Shown: piece after piece, positions 26,488-35,960 of the stretch
How positions within the stretch are numbered: position 1 is the stretch's first letter
Layout: each line of letters opens with the position of its first letter
Translations under genes and position numbers: made by a program
NCBI RefSeq assembly: GCF_900116015.1
Contig: NZ_FOYH01000003.1
Location: 186,001-250,000 of the forward strand
Reading direction: 5' to 3'
DNA: 64,000 nt
Source of the DNA: Enterobacter sp. kpr-6
GTDB taxonomy: Bacteria > Pseudomonadota > Gammaproteobacteria > Enterobacterales > Enterobacteriaceae
Notes under the pieces: generated by a model
Seen by the model: the letters and a program-made list of their open reading frames with translations, nothing else
What the model was told of the DNA's origin: nothing
Database searches by the model: none

Positions 26488-27951
26488 TTACAGCTTCGCA
26501 GCGTATTCCGCGACCGTGGCTTTTGCGCCCTGGGTGCGCAGCAACTGGTATGCATGGTTTACCTGGTTAACAAAGGTCACGTCATGCGGCAGTTCTTTGC
26601 CGAAAATCGCTTCAATGCCAAGCAACGCTTTCACGCGCGCGTCGCCATCTTCGCTGGTGTTGACCGCCTGCTGGATCACGGCAAGCAGTGGATCGCACAC
26701 TTCAATCACCTGCCCCTGCTCGTCCACGCCGCTAACGTAGCGCATCCACCCAGCCACACCGAGCGCCAGCAGGCTGAAATCGCTCTGATGAACCAGATGC
26801 CAGCGCACAGAATCCAGCATACGCTGAGGTAATTTCTGGCTGCCGTCCATCGCGATTTGCCAGGTGCGGTGACGCAGCGCGGTGTTGCTGTAGCGGGCGA
26901 TCAGCATATCGGCGTAATGCGCCAGATCGACGCCCTGCACTTTCAGCGTCGGGGCCTGTTCCCTGAGCATCAGCGCGTGGGCGGCACGGCGATAATTCTC
27001 ATCATCCATGCATTCGTTGATGTGCTGATAACCGGCCAGATAACCGAGGTACGCGAGGAACGAATGGCTGCCGTTCAGCATACGCAGCTTCATCTCTTCA
27101 AACGGCAACACGTCGGCCACCAGCTCTGCGCCCGCTTTTTCCCACGCCGGACGCCCGGCGACAAAGTTATCTTCGATCACCCACTGGCGGAACGGCTCAC
27201 AGGCCACGCCTGCCGGATCGCGCACGCCGGTCAGTTGCTCGATTTTATCCAGCGTCTCGGCAGTCACCGCAGGCACGATGCGGTCAACCATGGTTGACGG
27301 GAACGTGACACTGGCTTCAATCCACGCGGCCAGATCGGTATCCACCGCACGGGCATATGCGCAGACCACGTTACGCATGACATGGCCGTTTTCCGGCATG
27401 TTGTCGCAGGACATCACGGTGAACGCCGGCAGACCGGCCGCTTTACGACGCGCCAGCGCTTCAACGATAACGCCCGGTGCAGATTTCGGCTGCTGTGGGT
27501 TTTGTAAATCAGCAACGATAAACGGATGATCGAGCATCAGTTGCCCGGTCGCCGGAGAGTGGCAATAGCCCTTCTCGGTAATGGTCAGGGAAACAATCGC
27601 CACCTGCGGTTCACACATGGCGGCGAGCACCGCTTCAAGCCCGTCCACCTGAGCATGCAGCGCGCGTTTCACCACGCCCACCACGCGGGATGTCCATGCG
27701 TCGGCAGACATTTCAGCCACGGTGTACAGATTATCCTGCGCCTTCAAATCGGCGATTTGCTGCTCACCGCCAATCAGGTTTACTTCGCAATAACCCCAGT
27801 CGCTGTGGTGCTCGCTGGCCAGAATATCGGTGTAAACGCCCTGATGCGCGCGGTGGAATGCGCCAAAACCCAGATGCACGATCTTCGGCAGCAGCGCGTT
27901 GCGGTCATAGCCCGGAAGCGTGGCGTTTGCCGTTAATAGTCTGTTTTCCAT
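26488..27951 (-). CDS. ydfI: mannonate/fructuronate oxidoreductase YdfI
   Basis: A 487-residue polyol-specific long-chain dehydrogenase (UxuB/UxaB/MtlD family), closest to E. coli YdfI. The N-terminal Rossmann motif reads [16 protein letters not shown] (about residues 25-40); the catalytic Lys lies in [19 protein letters not shown]. It should interconvert D-fructuronate and D-mannonate with NAD(H). GGA seven bases before the ATG at 27951 makes that start likelier than a GTG at 27963. It is a single-gene unit; TTGGTATGAC at 28041-28050 upstream recalls half of a UxuR/ExuR site. Confidence 0.92.
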   Translation of the reverse strand: MENRLLTANATLPGYDRNALLPKIVHLGFGAFHRAHQGVYTDILASEHHSDWGYCEVNLIGGEQQIADLKAQDNLYTVAEMSADAWTSRVVGVVKRALHAQVDGLEAVLAAMCEPQVAIVSLTITEKGYCHSPATGQLMLDHPFIVADLQNPQQPKSAPGVIVEALARRKAAGLPAFTVMSCDNMPENGHVMRNVVCAYARAVDTDLAAWIEASVTFPSTMVDRIVPAVTAETLDKIEQLTGVRDPAGVACEPFRQWVIEDNFVAGRPAWEKAGAELVADVLPFEEMKLRMLNGSHSFLAYLGYLAGYQHINECMDDENYRRAAHALMLREQAPTLKVQGVDLAHYADMLIARYSNTALRHRTWQIAMDGSQKLPQRMLDSVRWHLVHQSDFSLLALGVAGWMRYVSGVDEQGQVIEVCDPLLAVIQQAVNTSEDGDARVKALLGIEAIFGKELPHDVTFVNQVNHAYQLLRTQGAKATVAEYAAKL

Positions 27952-28122
27952 TTTAAAATCCACTGTATTGGTGATTCATCGTTTCGCCAGAATAGAGTCA
28001 GACGGCGAAGATGCTTTGATTTGTATTAACCTTTCACCAGTTGGTATGACATGATTACTAAGTTATGTGATAGCCCTGGCAATTTCCCGTTAAGGTGGTC
28101 AACCAGGACTATCACGAAGGCC

Positions 28123-29667
28123 TTAACTGATTGAACGGGCAGATGCTGAGGCGTTAACCGCCTTCCCGCTTTCGTCACACCAGAGTGTGTCGTAGGAGTG
28201 ACCGGTAAGATCTTCCACGATTTCGCGTGTTTCAGGCGTCACATCGCGCTTCGAGCCATTCGCTTTCAGGCGCTCAACTTCATCAACAAAAATTTTGTGC
28301 GTGCGTTTGTTTAAGCGGAATGTCAATGCCTGCCACAAGGCGATGAGCAGTAAGCCCACGGTCCCGATAAACAACAGCATGGCGATCATGTTCACTGCTT
28401 CTACCGGCTGCACCTGGCTGCCTTTCACGAAACCGCCCGCCTGGAGCAACACACCCACGATAAAGGTGGCAATGGCGACGGTGGTTTTGCGGGAAAACGT
28501 CATCACCGCAGCGAACAAACCTTCACGACGCTGACGGGTGATCATCTCGTCAATATCCGGAATGAACGGGAACACGTTCCACGGGGTAAATTCCAGCACG
28601 CAACGCCCGACCTGGTATACCGCCGCCAGAATCACCAGCAGAGTAATTTTGTTGTCGCCAGGGAACTGGTAAACCATAAACAGTCCGGCAAGGCACAGCA
28701 TCATCAGGGTGTAGGCAAAAACATATAAGCGCGACGGGCCATATTTAATGATCGCCATACCCGCAATTAACGTGACCGGCAGGCCGACAATACTCATCGA
28801 CAGTAAGGTCCCGGCGAGTGCTGAAGAGACATTCAGGCAATAAACGCAGAAGAATACGAACACGGTGTTATAAACATCTTTCGCCGTGAACGAGAACAGA
28901 TAAATGGCCAGATGTTTACGGAATGCACGCACTTTCAGCGTCGAGGCGTAATCTTTGAACAGACCACCCAGCGCCACCATTTTTTCACCAAAGGTAGTCG
29001 GCTGATTACCACGCTCCAGTTCGGCTAACATCTCAGGGGTCATTTCACGCTCCCAGGTCACTTTCCAGGAGATAAATACACACACCATAAAGAGAATAGC
29101 GAAGACGATGCCGTTAATAAGATAGGCATTTGGATCGTGCTCACCATAATACTTAATTAACAGCCCTGGAATAAAAGTCGCCAGGAACGTACCGGAGGCG
29201 GAGAAGAACATCCGGCAAGTGGATAATTTAGTCCGTGAGTTAAAATCCTTGGTCATTTCTGACGGCAGCGTTTCCCATGGAATAAGTACCATCGCGGCAA
29301 TAATCTCAAAGGCCAGATATACCGCCAGGTAGAATCCAAAGGTCATGCCGTTTACCCACAGCAGTGAATAAACCAGCATTAACGGCGCGCCTATCAGCAA
29401 AAAGAAGCGCCGACGGCCAAATTTCTTACCTAAATAACGTTTGTAAAAATGGTCGGTAAAACTCCCCATAAAAAGACTGACGATGGCATCGACAATACGG
29501 GCAATGGCAACAATTGAGGCGGCTTCGACCGGCGACAGACCGACGAACGTGGTATAGAAAAATAATAACCAGGCACCTATTACCGTAAATGCTCCACCGC
29601 CCATAATATCGGTGATACCATAACCGATACTTACCGGTATGGTTATTTTTTTATTGGCACGAGTCAT
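28123..29667 (-). CDS. GPH-family sugar:cation symporter (uronide transporter type)
   Basis: A 514-residue transporter of the glycoside-pentoside-hexuronide family with twelve hydrophobic helices and a hydrophilic C-terminal tail of about 60 residues. Signatures are GYGITDIMGGGAFTVIGAWLLFFYT in helix 1, AIARIVDAIVSLFMGSFTDH after helix 2, and FGRRRFFLLIGAP. It lies 21 bp downstream of uxaC and with it in the rspA copy 2 transcript, so the cargo is probably glucuronate or a uronide. The exact substrate cannot be read from sequence. Confidence 0.85.
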   Translation of the reverse strand: MTRANKKITIPVSIGYGITDIMGGGAFTVIGAWLLFFYTTFVGLSPVEAASIVAIARIVDAIVSLFMGSFTDHFYKRYLGKKFGRRRFFLLIGAPLMLVYSLLWVNGMTFGFYLAVYLAFEIIAAMVLIPWETLPSEMTKDFNSRTKLSTCRMFFSASGTFLATFIPGLLIKYYGEHDPNAYLINGIVFAILFMVCVFISWKVTWEREMTPEMLAELERGNQPTTFGEKMVALGGLFKDYASTLKVRAFRKHLAIYLFSFTAKDVYNTVFVFFCVYCLNVSSALAGTLLSMSIVGLPVTLIAGMAIIKYGPSRLYVFAYTLMMLCLAGLFMVYQFPGDNKITLLVILAAVYQVGRCVLEFTPWNVFPFIPDIDEMITRQRREGLFAAVMTFSRKTTVAIATFIVGVLLQAGGFVKGSQVQPVEAVNMIAMLLFIGTVGLLLIALWQALTFRLNKRTHKIFVDEVERLKANGSKRDVTPETREIVEDLTGHSYDTLWCDESGKAVNASASARSIS

Positions 29668-29688
29668 GTTCTATTCTCTCAGAGAGGA

Positions 29689-31098
29689 TTATTTGAAATC
29701 GAAGTATTTTTCCGCATTATCATGACAAATGTTTCTTATCATTCGGTGCAGGATTTCTTTATTATTAGGAACTTCACCGCGCTCAACCCAGCCACCAATC
29801 AGATTACACAAAATACGGCGGAAATAATCATGGCGGGTATAGGAAACCAGACTGCGTGAATCAGTGAGCATCCCGATAAAATTCATCAGTAAACCCTGAT
29901 CCGCAAGACTGTTGAGCTGGCTTTCCATGCCACGACGGGTATCGTTAAACCACCAGCCGGAACCGAACTGAATGGGTGATTTCACGCCATCCTGCGCAGA
30001 CTGGAAGTTTGCAATAGTGGTTGCCACTACATCGTTGTAGCTGGCATTAAGGTTATACAAAATGGTTTTCGGCAGCGCATTACCCTTCGCCATGGCATCC
30101 AGCAATTGATTCAGGTTCGCGGCCAGATGCGACTGGTCGGTAATGGAATCAAAGCCGGTATTAATGCCCAGCGCATCCAGCATATTGCTGTTATTACTGC
30201 GAATGGCACCGAAATGGATTTGCATCGCCCACTGGCGGGCTTTATAGGCTTTTGCCAGCATAACAAAAATGGCGCTATCGAGAACAATACGATCGCGCTC
30301 GCTAATATTCTCTCCCTGACGTTTGGCAGAAAATATCGCCTCCACTTCTTCTTCATCACCGTATAAATAGTGAATTTCTACCGGGCCATGATCGGAGATG
30401 CGACAACCCGCTTCATGGAACCAGTCAATTCGCTGCGCAACGGCGTCGGTGAATGCCGCGAATGAAGAAATAGTCGAGTGTGTTAATGCCGCTAATTCAT
30501 CAATAAAATGACTGAACGCATGCGGCTGTTTCTCAAAAAATTCATCCGGGCGAAACGTGGGCAGAACTTTTGTTTTAAAACTCTCGTCCTGCTGCAAACG
30601 CAGATGGTATTCCAGACTGTCCAGCGGCGAATCAGTGGTACAAATAACCTCTACCTTTGAACGCTCGATTAATGCGCGCGGTCTGAAATCGTCTTGCTGT
30701 AATAAACGATTACAGTGCAGCATAATCTCATGCCAATTTTTACTGTCGAGCAGATCATCGCAGTCAAAATAATGGTGCAATTCAAGGTGAGTCCAGTGAT
30801 ACAACGGATTACCAAAACTGGCTTCTACCGTTTCTGCCCACGCTTTGAATTTTTCTTCCGGCAAGGCGTCACCGGTAATAAAACGCTCGTCAATACCATT
30901 GGCACGCATTGCCCGCCATTTATAGTGGTCGCCTGACAGCCATAATTCCGTAATATCATTAAACTTGTTGTTTTCCGCTATTTCCTGAGCAGAAAGATGG
31001 CAGTGGTAATCAATAATGGGCAATGATTTTGCAACATCGCGATAAAGCTCTGCACCTGCGGTGTTGTTTATCATAAACCGGTCATTTATAAAGCTCAT
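29689..31098 (-). CDS. uxaC: glucuronate isomerase UxaC (divergent form)
   Basis: A 469-residue uronate isomerase that interconverts D-glucuronate and D-fructuronate (or galacturonate and tagaturonate). The TIM-barrel metal motif DYHCHLS is at about residue 29, and GDHYKWRAMRANG, GNPLYHWTHLEL, FGSGWWFND and GMLTDSRSLVSYTRHDYFRRILC are conserved. The sequence differs clearly from the E. coli UxaC I recall and seems closer to the Firmicute-type branch, suggesting an acquired or paralogous copy. Gene order is rspA-uxaC-transporter on one strand with gaps of 50 and 21 bp. Confidence 0.9.
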   Translation of the reverse strand: MSFINDRFMINNTAGAELYRDVAKSLPIIDYHCHLSAQEIAENNKFNDITELWLSGDHYKWRAMRANGIDERFITGDALPEEKFKAWAETVEASFGNPLYHWTHLELHHYFDCDDLLDSKNWHEIMLHCNRLLQQDDFRPRALIERSKVEVICTTDSPLDSLEYHLRLQQDESFKTKVLPTFRPDEFFEKQPHAFSHFIDELAALTHSTISSFAAFTDAVAQRIDWFHEAGCRISDHGPVEIHYLYGDEEEVEAIFSAKRQGENISERDRIVLDSAIFVMLAKAYKARQWAMQIHFGAIRSNNSNMLDALGINTGFDSITDQSHLAANLNQLLDAMAKGNALPKTILYNLNASYNDVVATTIANFQSAQDGVKSPIQFGSGWWFNDTRRGMESQLNSLADQGLLMNFIGMLTDSRSLVSYTRHDYFRRILCNLIGGWVERGEVPNNKEILHRMIRNICHDNAEKYFDFK

Positions 31099-31148
31099 GA
31101 TAATACTCCAGACTTTTTAATATAGCCGGGCGATAAACGCCCGACATG

Positions 31149-32363
31149 TCACCAGTTCCAAAGCGTGCCATCTTCCAGTCGCGCGACCGGTAAATACGCC
31201 GGATCGTAGGGGTATTTCGCCGCCAGTTTTTCGTCAAACTCAATGCCCAGCCCCGGCCTGTTGCCCGGATGCATATAGCCGTTATCAAACGTCCAGTTGT
31301 GCGGGAAGACCTCCAGCATCTGTTCGGAATAGCCCATATATTCCTGCACGCCGAAATTCGGCACCCACAGATCAAAGTGCAGCGCCGCAGCGTGGCAGAT
31401 CGGCGACAGGTCAGACGGACCGTGTGAGCCGGTGCGCACCTGATACAGCGAGGCAAAATCCGCGATGCGGCGCATCCCGGTGATCCCACCCGCGTGGGTA
31501 ATCGTGGTGCGGATATAGTCGATTAACTGCTCTTCAATCAGCTGTTTGCAGTCCCAGATGCTGTTGAAGACTTCGCCCACCGCAATTGGCGTGACGGTGT
31601 GCTGACGGATCAGGCGGAAGCACTCCTGGTTTTCAGCAGGCGTCGGATCTTCCATCCAGAACAGACGGTAATCCTCGATGCTTTTCCCGAAGCGCGCGGC
31701 TTCAATCGGCGTCAGGCGGTGGTGCATGTCGTGCAGCAGGTGCTCGTTAAAACCGAATTTCTCGCGCACGGCGTCGAACAGTTTCGGCGTGAAATCGAGG
31801 TATTTTTCCGTGGACCAGAGCTGCTCTTCCGGCCACTGGCCTTTGGTCGCCGGCTCATAGGCCAGGCCCTTGCCTTTGGACATGCCGTAGGTGGTTTCCA
31901 TGCCCGGCACGCCGCACTGTACGCGGATCGCTTTAAAGCCCATCTCTTTATGGCGGGCGTAATCTTCCAGTACGTCGTCAATGGTGCGCCCGGTGGTGTG
32001 GCAGTAAACCATCACGCCCTCGCGGGACGCGCCGCCAAGTAACTGATACAGCGGCATGTTGGCGGCTTTGGCTTTAATGTCCCACAGAGCCATGTCCACA
32101 GCGGAAATCGCCGACATGGTCACCGGGCCGCGACGCCAGTACGCGCCCTTGTAGAAGAACTGCCAGATGTCCTCGATGCGGTGCGCGTCGCGCCCTACCA
32201 GCTGCGGGCAGAGATGATCTTTTAAATAGGAGGCGACGGACAACTCACGCCCGTTGAGGGTGGCGTCACCCAGCCCGGTGATCCCGTCTTCGGTGGTGAT
32301 TTTCAGGGTGACGAAATTACGCCCCGGACAGGTCACAAATACTTCTGCACTGACAATCTTCAT
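31149..32363 (-). CDS. rspA: D-mannonate dehydratase-family protein RspA, copy 2
   Basis: A 404-residue protein that by eye differs from copy 1 at only two positions (L for M in FVTLKIT, R for K in NRPGLG), while the DNA carries scattered synonymous changes. Metal ligands and the HGPSDLSP loop are as in copy 1. It heads a likely operon with uxaC and the GPH transporter, so here RspA would take the place of UxuA: glucuronate to fructuronate (UxaC), to mannonate (YdfI), to 2-keto-3-deoxygluconate (RspA). The frame extends to 32387, but MKIVSAEV at 32363 matches copy 1. Confidence 0.9.
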   Translation of the reverse strand: MKIVSAEVFVTCPGRNFVTLKITTEDGITGLGDATLNGRELSVASYLKDHLCPQLVGRDAHRIEDIWQFFYKGAYWRRGPVTMSAISAVDMALWDIKAKAANMPLYQLLGGASREGVMVYCHTTGRTIDDVLEDYARHKEMGFKAIRVQCGVPGMETTYGMSKGKGLAYEPATKGQWPEEQLWSTEKYLDFTPKLFDAVREKFGFNEHLLHDMHHRLTPIEAARFGKSIEDYRLFWMEDPTPAENQECFRLIRQHTVTPIAVGEVFNSIWDCKQLIEEQLIDYIRTTITHAGGITGMRRIADFASLYQVRTGSHGPSDLSPICHAAALHFDLWVPNFGVQEYMGYSEQMLEVFPHNWTFDNGYMHPGNRPGLGIEFDEKLAAKYPYDPAYLPVARLEDGTLWNW

Positions 32364-32414
32364 TAGGTGATCCTTTACATCTTTCATTGGATGCCGGAAA
32401 TTTAACCCCCTGAG

Positions 32415-32432
32415 CTACTACCATACAAGTAT
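32415..32432. promoter_or_regulatory. conserved operator-like element upstream of rspA copy 2
   Basis: The same 18 bases as at 24945-24962 (CTACTACCATACAAGTAT), at almost the same distance from the gene. Bases outside the element diverge, so it is kept by selection or by recent duplication of the promoter core. Confidence 0.6.
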
Positions 32433-32565
32433 AGAGATCAAAAATTTGGTGATGGCTCACAAAAAACAGGTGATCAGAAAATGAAGGTCTGACAGGGAAA
32501 ATGCAGCAATGCGCCCTTAAATCAGGCGCATACGGGAGATGAAGTAAAGAAGAAAAACGGCAAAA

Positions 32566-32895
32566 TTAGCTGGTGCGTCCCCACCCGGCAACAATGATCA
32601 GCATTCCGCACAGGGCGACCGCCGCGCCAAGCCAGTCGTACAGACTGAGCCTGACGCCATCCACCACCCGCAGCCAGATCAGCGCGGTGCACACATACAC
32701 GCCACCGTAAGCGGCATAGACCCGCCCGCTCGCCGCCGGATGTAGCGTCAGCAGCCAGACAAACAAACAGAGCGCAATACCCGCCGGGATCAGCAAAAAC
32801 GCGCTCGCCCCCCGCTTAAGCCACAGCCATGGAAGAAAACAGCCGATGATTTCACACAGCGCGGTGATGAAAAAAAGTAACGAAGTTTTTAGCAT
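32566..32895 (-). CDS. ynfA: YnfA small membrane protein (UPF0060, SMR-like)
   Basis: A 109-residue inner-membrane protein with four hydrophobic helices, matching E. coli YnfA (108). Conserved segments include [38 protein letters not shown] and [14 protein letters not shown]. The family is related to small multidrug resistance pumps, and some members extrude dyes and biocides. The frame extends to 32937, but homology begins at the ATG at 32895. Confidence 0.93.
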   Translation of the reverse strand: MLKTSLLFFITALCEIIGCFLPWLWLKRGASAFLLIPAGIALCLFVWLLTLHPAASGRVYAAYGGVYVCTALIWLRVVDGVRLSLYDWLGAAVALCGMLIIVAGWGRTS

Positions 32896-32973
32896 GGAGT
32901 TACGTGATGCCGGTTCGTTTAACAGGGGGCCTATCATAACAGCGTAAAATCAGGCTGTAAGGCCGCCCGTGGG

Positions 32974-34161
32974 TTAACGTCTTACGAACGACGCCTGAAT
33001 AATGCTCAACAACGCAAGTCCCACCGGCACCAGCGAGCCCCATAACACGGCATTCCAGCCATAAAGATTGAGCAGCGCACCGGAAGAAAACGATCCCACG
33101 ATCATCACACCAAACACCACAAAATCGTTCAGGGACTGGACCTGCGTTTTTTCCTCCGGTCGGTGGTAGTCAATAATTTTTGCCGACGCGCCGGTAAAAC
33201 CAAAGTTCCAGCCCAGCCCCAGCAAAATCAGGGATAGCCAGTAATGGAAGATGTCCGTCCCGCTCAGACCGACAAACACCGATCCCGCCGTGATCAGTAA
33301 GCCCGTTGCCGCTATCCGCATGGCACCAAAGCGGTTAATCAGCCTGCCGGTAAAAAAGCCCGGCCCGTACATGGCAATAACGTGCCACTGAATGCCAAGG
33401 TTGGATGCCTGCTGGGAAAGGCCGTGCATGTGCATCGAAAGGGGTGCGGCGGTCATCAGGAAATTCATGATCATATAGGTTACTGCGCCGCTGAATACCG
33501 TTCTGGCAAATCCCGGCTGGCGCACAATCTCGCGCAGAGGACGCCCCGCCGCTTTGATGGCGGCAACAGGTTCCGCAGGCGTCACGCCGAGCAGGATAAA
33601 ACCGGAAATCACCGCCACGAGGGCCTGGGCGATAAAGGTAAAAGCGAAGGTGTGAGGCGGCCAGAGATTCATCGTTCCTGTCACCAGCATCGGGCCGATG
33701 ACGCCTGCGAGTACCCCGCCGCCCATCACCAGCGACAGCGCGCGGGCGCGTCGTTCCGGCGTGACGCCATCCGTGGCGGCAAAACGAAAACTGAGCGCTA
33801 CGGCGGCATAGGCCCCGCCCAGAAACGCGGCGATGCAAAACAGCATAAATGAGCCAATAACCACGGCCAGCGCCGCCGTCAGGCCGGTAATGATCCCGGC
33901 CCCCGTCCCGACCATAAATGCAGCTTTACGTCCTTTTTTCCTCGCCAGCGAACCCAACGGCAGGATGCAGGCCGCCATACCGAGCACAAACGTGGTGAGG
34001 GGCAATGTTGCCAGCGAACTGCTGGGCGCGATGGCGTTGCCAACTATAGCCCCGGTCGCGTAGAAGACCACTGAGTTCGCGCCCGCAAGCGCCTGAGCCG
34101 CCGACAGGCGAATAATATTATTATTTTGTTCTGCAACGGGCAGGGTGTGTTCTGCGGTCAT
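32974..34161 (-). CDS. MFS transporter of unknown substrate
   Basis: A 395-residue twelve-helix major facilitator. The helix 2-3 loop reads GSLARKKGRKAAF, and VMGGGVLAGVIGPML in helix 5 resembles the antiporter motif C, so efflux is likelier than uptake. I do not recognise an E. coli K-12 orthologue in this position. It is the only gene between ynfA and the MscS-type channel, and no regulator lies nearby. Confidence 0.8.
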   Translation of the reverse strand: MTAEHTLPVAEQNNNIIRLSAAQALAGANSVVFYATGAIVGNAIAPSSSLATLPLTTFVLGMAACILPLGSLARKKGRKAAFMVGTGAGIITGLTAALAVVIGSFMLFCIAAFLGGAYAAVALSFRFAATDGVTPERRARALSLVMGGGVLAGVIGPMLVTGTMNLWPPHTFAFTFIAQALVAVISGFILLGVTPAEPVAAIKAAGRPLREIVRQPGFARTVFSGAVTYMIMNFLMTAAPLSMHMHGLSQQASNLGIQWHVIAMYGPGFFTGRLINRFGAMRIAATGLLITAGSVFVGLSGTDIFHYWLSLILLGLGWNFGFTGASAKIIDYHRPEEKTQVQSLNDFVVFGVMIVGSFSSGALLNLYGWNAVLWGSLVPVGLALLSIIQASFVRR

Positions 34162-34340
34162 CGGTTAAATATCCTGATCCATTCTGAACAGACAGAATGC
34201 CACTGCAAACGGGCTTTAGCGAATGAGAAGATATTGCCACACAAGAAAGAAAAACTATCTCGCTGGTTTATAAGGGCGGTCCTATGAAAAGCAAAAAAGT
34301 ACAGGTGGATTAAGAATGAACTTAATCGCGGTAAATAACC

Positions 34341-34368
34341 GCAGGCAGCCTGATTGTCAGGACTGCCT
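34341..34368 (-). terminator. hairpin after the MscS-type gene
   Basis: A GCAGGCAG ... CTGCCTGC stem, with an inner CCTGA/TCAGG pair, lies just past the mscS-type stop codon. No long T-run follows, so it is a probable but not strong terminator. Confidence 0.55.
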
Positions 34369-34377
34369 GCATGACCC

Positions 34378-35496
34378 TTACACCTCGTGCAGGGCTTCCT
34401 TACGCTGGAACGGATCGGTTGTCCCCTCAACTTTGAGAGGCGATCTGACCACCAGACTCGGCAGCGCCAGCTCTATATCATTCTCTTTAAGCTGCTCAAT
34501 AATGCGGATATTAATTTCCTGCTGAATATCCATATATTTATTGTAGTCAGCGGAATTGACAATATGCACCACCTCAAAGGTCAGACGATCCTGATTAAAG
34601 GCGAGTAAATGCGCGCGGTCGAATTTTGTCTCACCCACCTCAACAATCACATCTTTAACCATCGGGCCAATTAAGCGCAGTTTTTCAGGCTCCGTTGTTG
34701 TGGCTACGCCAAAGGTAAACACAATACGGCGTGTCTGCATACGCTTATAATTATGAATCGTTTGTTGCAACAAATTGGCGTTCGCGCAGACGATCTGTTC
34801 GCCGCTGAGACTGCGAATACGGGTGGTTTTCAGGCCAATATGTTCGATGGTACCGGCAACATCGTTAAATACCACGAAATCCCCTATTTCAAACGGCTTA
34901 TCGATGCCGATTGACAGTGAGGCAAATATGTCGCTGAGGACGGTCTGCACGGCCAGCGCTATCGCAATCCCGCCAACGCCAAGGCTTGCAACCAGCGCGG
35001 TAATATCAACGCCCATATTCGCGAGGATCGACAGAAACATCATCGCCCACACCAGCGCCCTGAGCATAATACTGAGGATAACCAGCGTTACCGGATTTTT
35101 ATTAGTGCCTGGCGCATAAAGTAAATGATGCATCCATGACCGTATCGCCTGATCCAGCCAGATGGCCATTTGAATGGAGACGACCAGAAACCAGGCGTGT
35201 GAAATGGCTGAAAATAACCGCTCAGGCAATCCGACAAAGCGCAGACTAAACAGGAATGCCGCAAAGAAAATAAGCGGGCTGCTGGTCTTCTTCAGCATGT
35301 CAAAGAGAATAAACCGCAGGTAGCCGTCATTTTCCTGCCGCTCGTTCCAGCTTTGAATTTTCTTATAGACAAATGCCAGTAATCTTTTTACTAACCAGTA
35401 AGTTATAAGCGTGACAAAAAATACTATCGCCAGATTAATCCAGAACGTCGCTGACATTAACAGGGTGACAATATTCGTTCGAATCAAAAAATCCAT
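34378..35496 (-). CDS. MscS-family mechanosensitive channel (YnaI-like)
   Basis: A 372-residue small-conductance mechanosensitive channel. Several N-terminal helices (to about residue 170) precede the pore-lining TM3, GVGGIAIALAVQTVLSDIFASLSIGIDKPFEIGDFV, followed by the beta domain and a mixed C-terminal vestibule domain ending near KEALHEV. The extra helices before the MscS core resemble E. coli YnaI (343 residues), the likeliest orthologue type. It should open during hypo-osmotic shock. It is transcribed alone. Confidence 0.87.
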   Translation of the reverse strand: MDFLIRTNIVTLLMSATFWINLAIVFFVTLITYWLVKRLLAFVYKKIQSWNERQENDGYLRFILFDMLKKTSSPLIFFAAFLFSLRFVGLPERLFSAISHAWFLVVSIQMAIWLDQAIRSWMHHLLYAPGTNKNPVTLVILSIMLRALVWAMMFLSILANMGVDITALVASLGVGGIAIALAVQTVLSDIFASLSIGIDKPFEIGDFVVFNDVAGTIEHIGLKTTRIRSLSGEQIVCANANLLQQTIHNYKRMQTRRIVFTFGVATTTEPEKLRLIGPMVKDVIVEVGETKFDRAHLLAFNQDRLTFEVVHIVNSADYNKYMDIQQEINIRIIEQLKENDIELALPSLVVRSPLKVEGTTDPFQRKEALHEV

Positions 35497-35612
35497 CTAA
35501 CCTCCATTACTCATACATTTTCGTAGAGTATAGACGCCGGATCTTAACTGCCCGCCGGGATAGTGTAGAATAAGCAGATTACGTCTCTGTAAGACCCACA
35601 AAGGAACTCGCT

Positions 35613-35954
35613 ATGAACATCACCTTTAGCAAACGCCTGTGCCTGACGGCGCTGCTTGCACTGAGCACTTTTGCGTTTGCTGGTACTGCTTCCGCTAACA
35701 CCAGCAAACTGATCATTGAATCCGGCGACACCGCGCAAAGCCGCCAGAACGCAGCGATGGATAAAGAGCAGTGGGATTCCACCCGCTCGCTGCGTAATAA
35801 AGTGAACGCGCGCGTGGAAAAAGAGTGGGATAAAGACGACGCCGCCTTCGATCTGCGCGATAAATGCCAGCAAAGCGCGAACGTAAACGCCTACTGGGAA
35901 AGCAACACCCTGCGCTGCCTGGATCGCCGCACCGGGCGTGCTGTCACACCGTAA
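35613..35954 (+). CDS. ynfB: YnfB secreted protein (UPF0482)
   Basis: A 113-residue exported protein, the same length as E. coli YnfB. The signal peptide covers about residues 1-28 (cleavage after TASA), and the mature part carries the conserved [14 protein letters not shown] and [16 protein letters not shown]. The function is unknown. AAGGAACTCGCT precedes the ATG. In E. coli speG follows ynfB; here ynfC follows directly, convergent, six bases away. Confidence 0.94.
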   Translation: MNITFSKRLCLTALLALSTFAFAGTASANTSKLIIESGDTAQSRQNAAMDKEQWDSTRSLRNKVNARVEKEWDKDDAAFDLRDKCQQSANVNAYWESNTLRCLDRRTGRAVTP

Positions 35955-35960
35955 GCCGTA

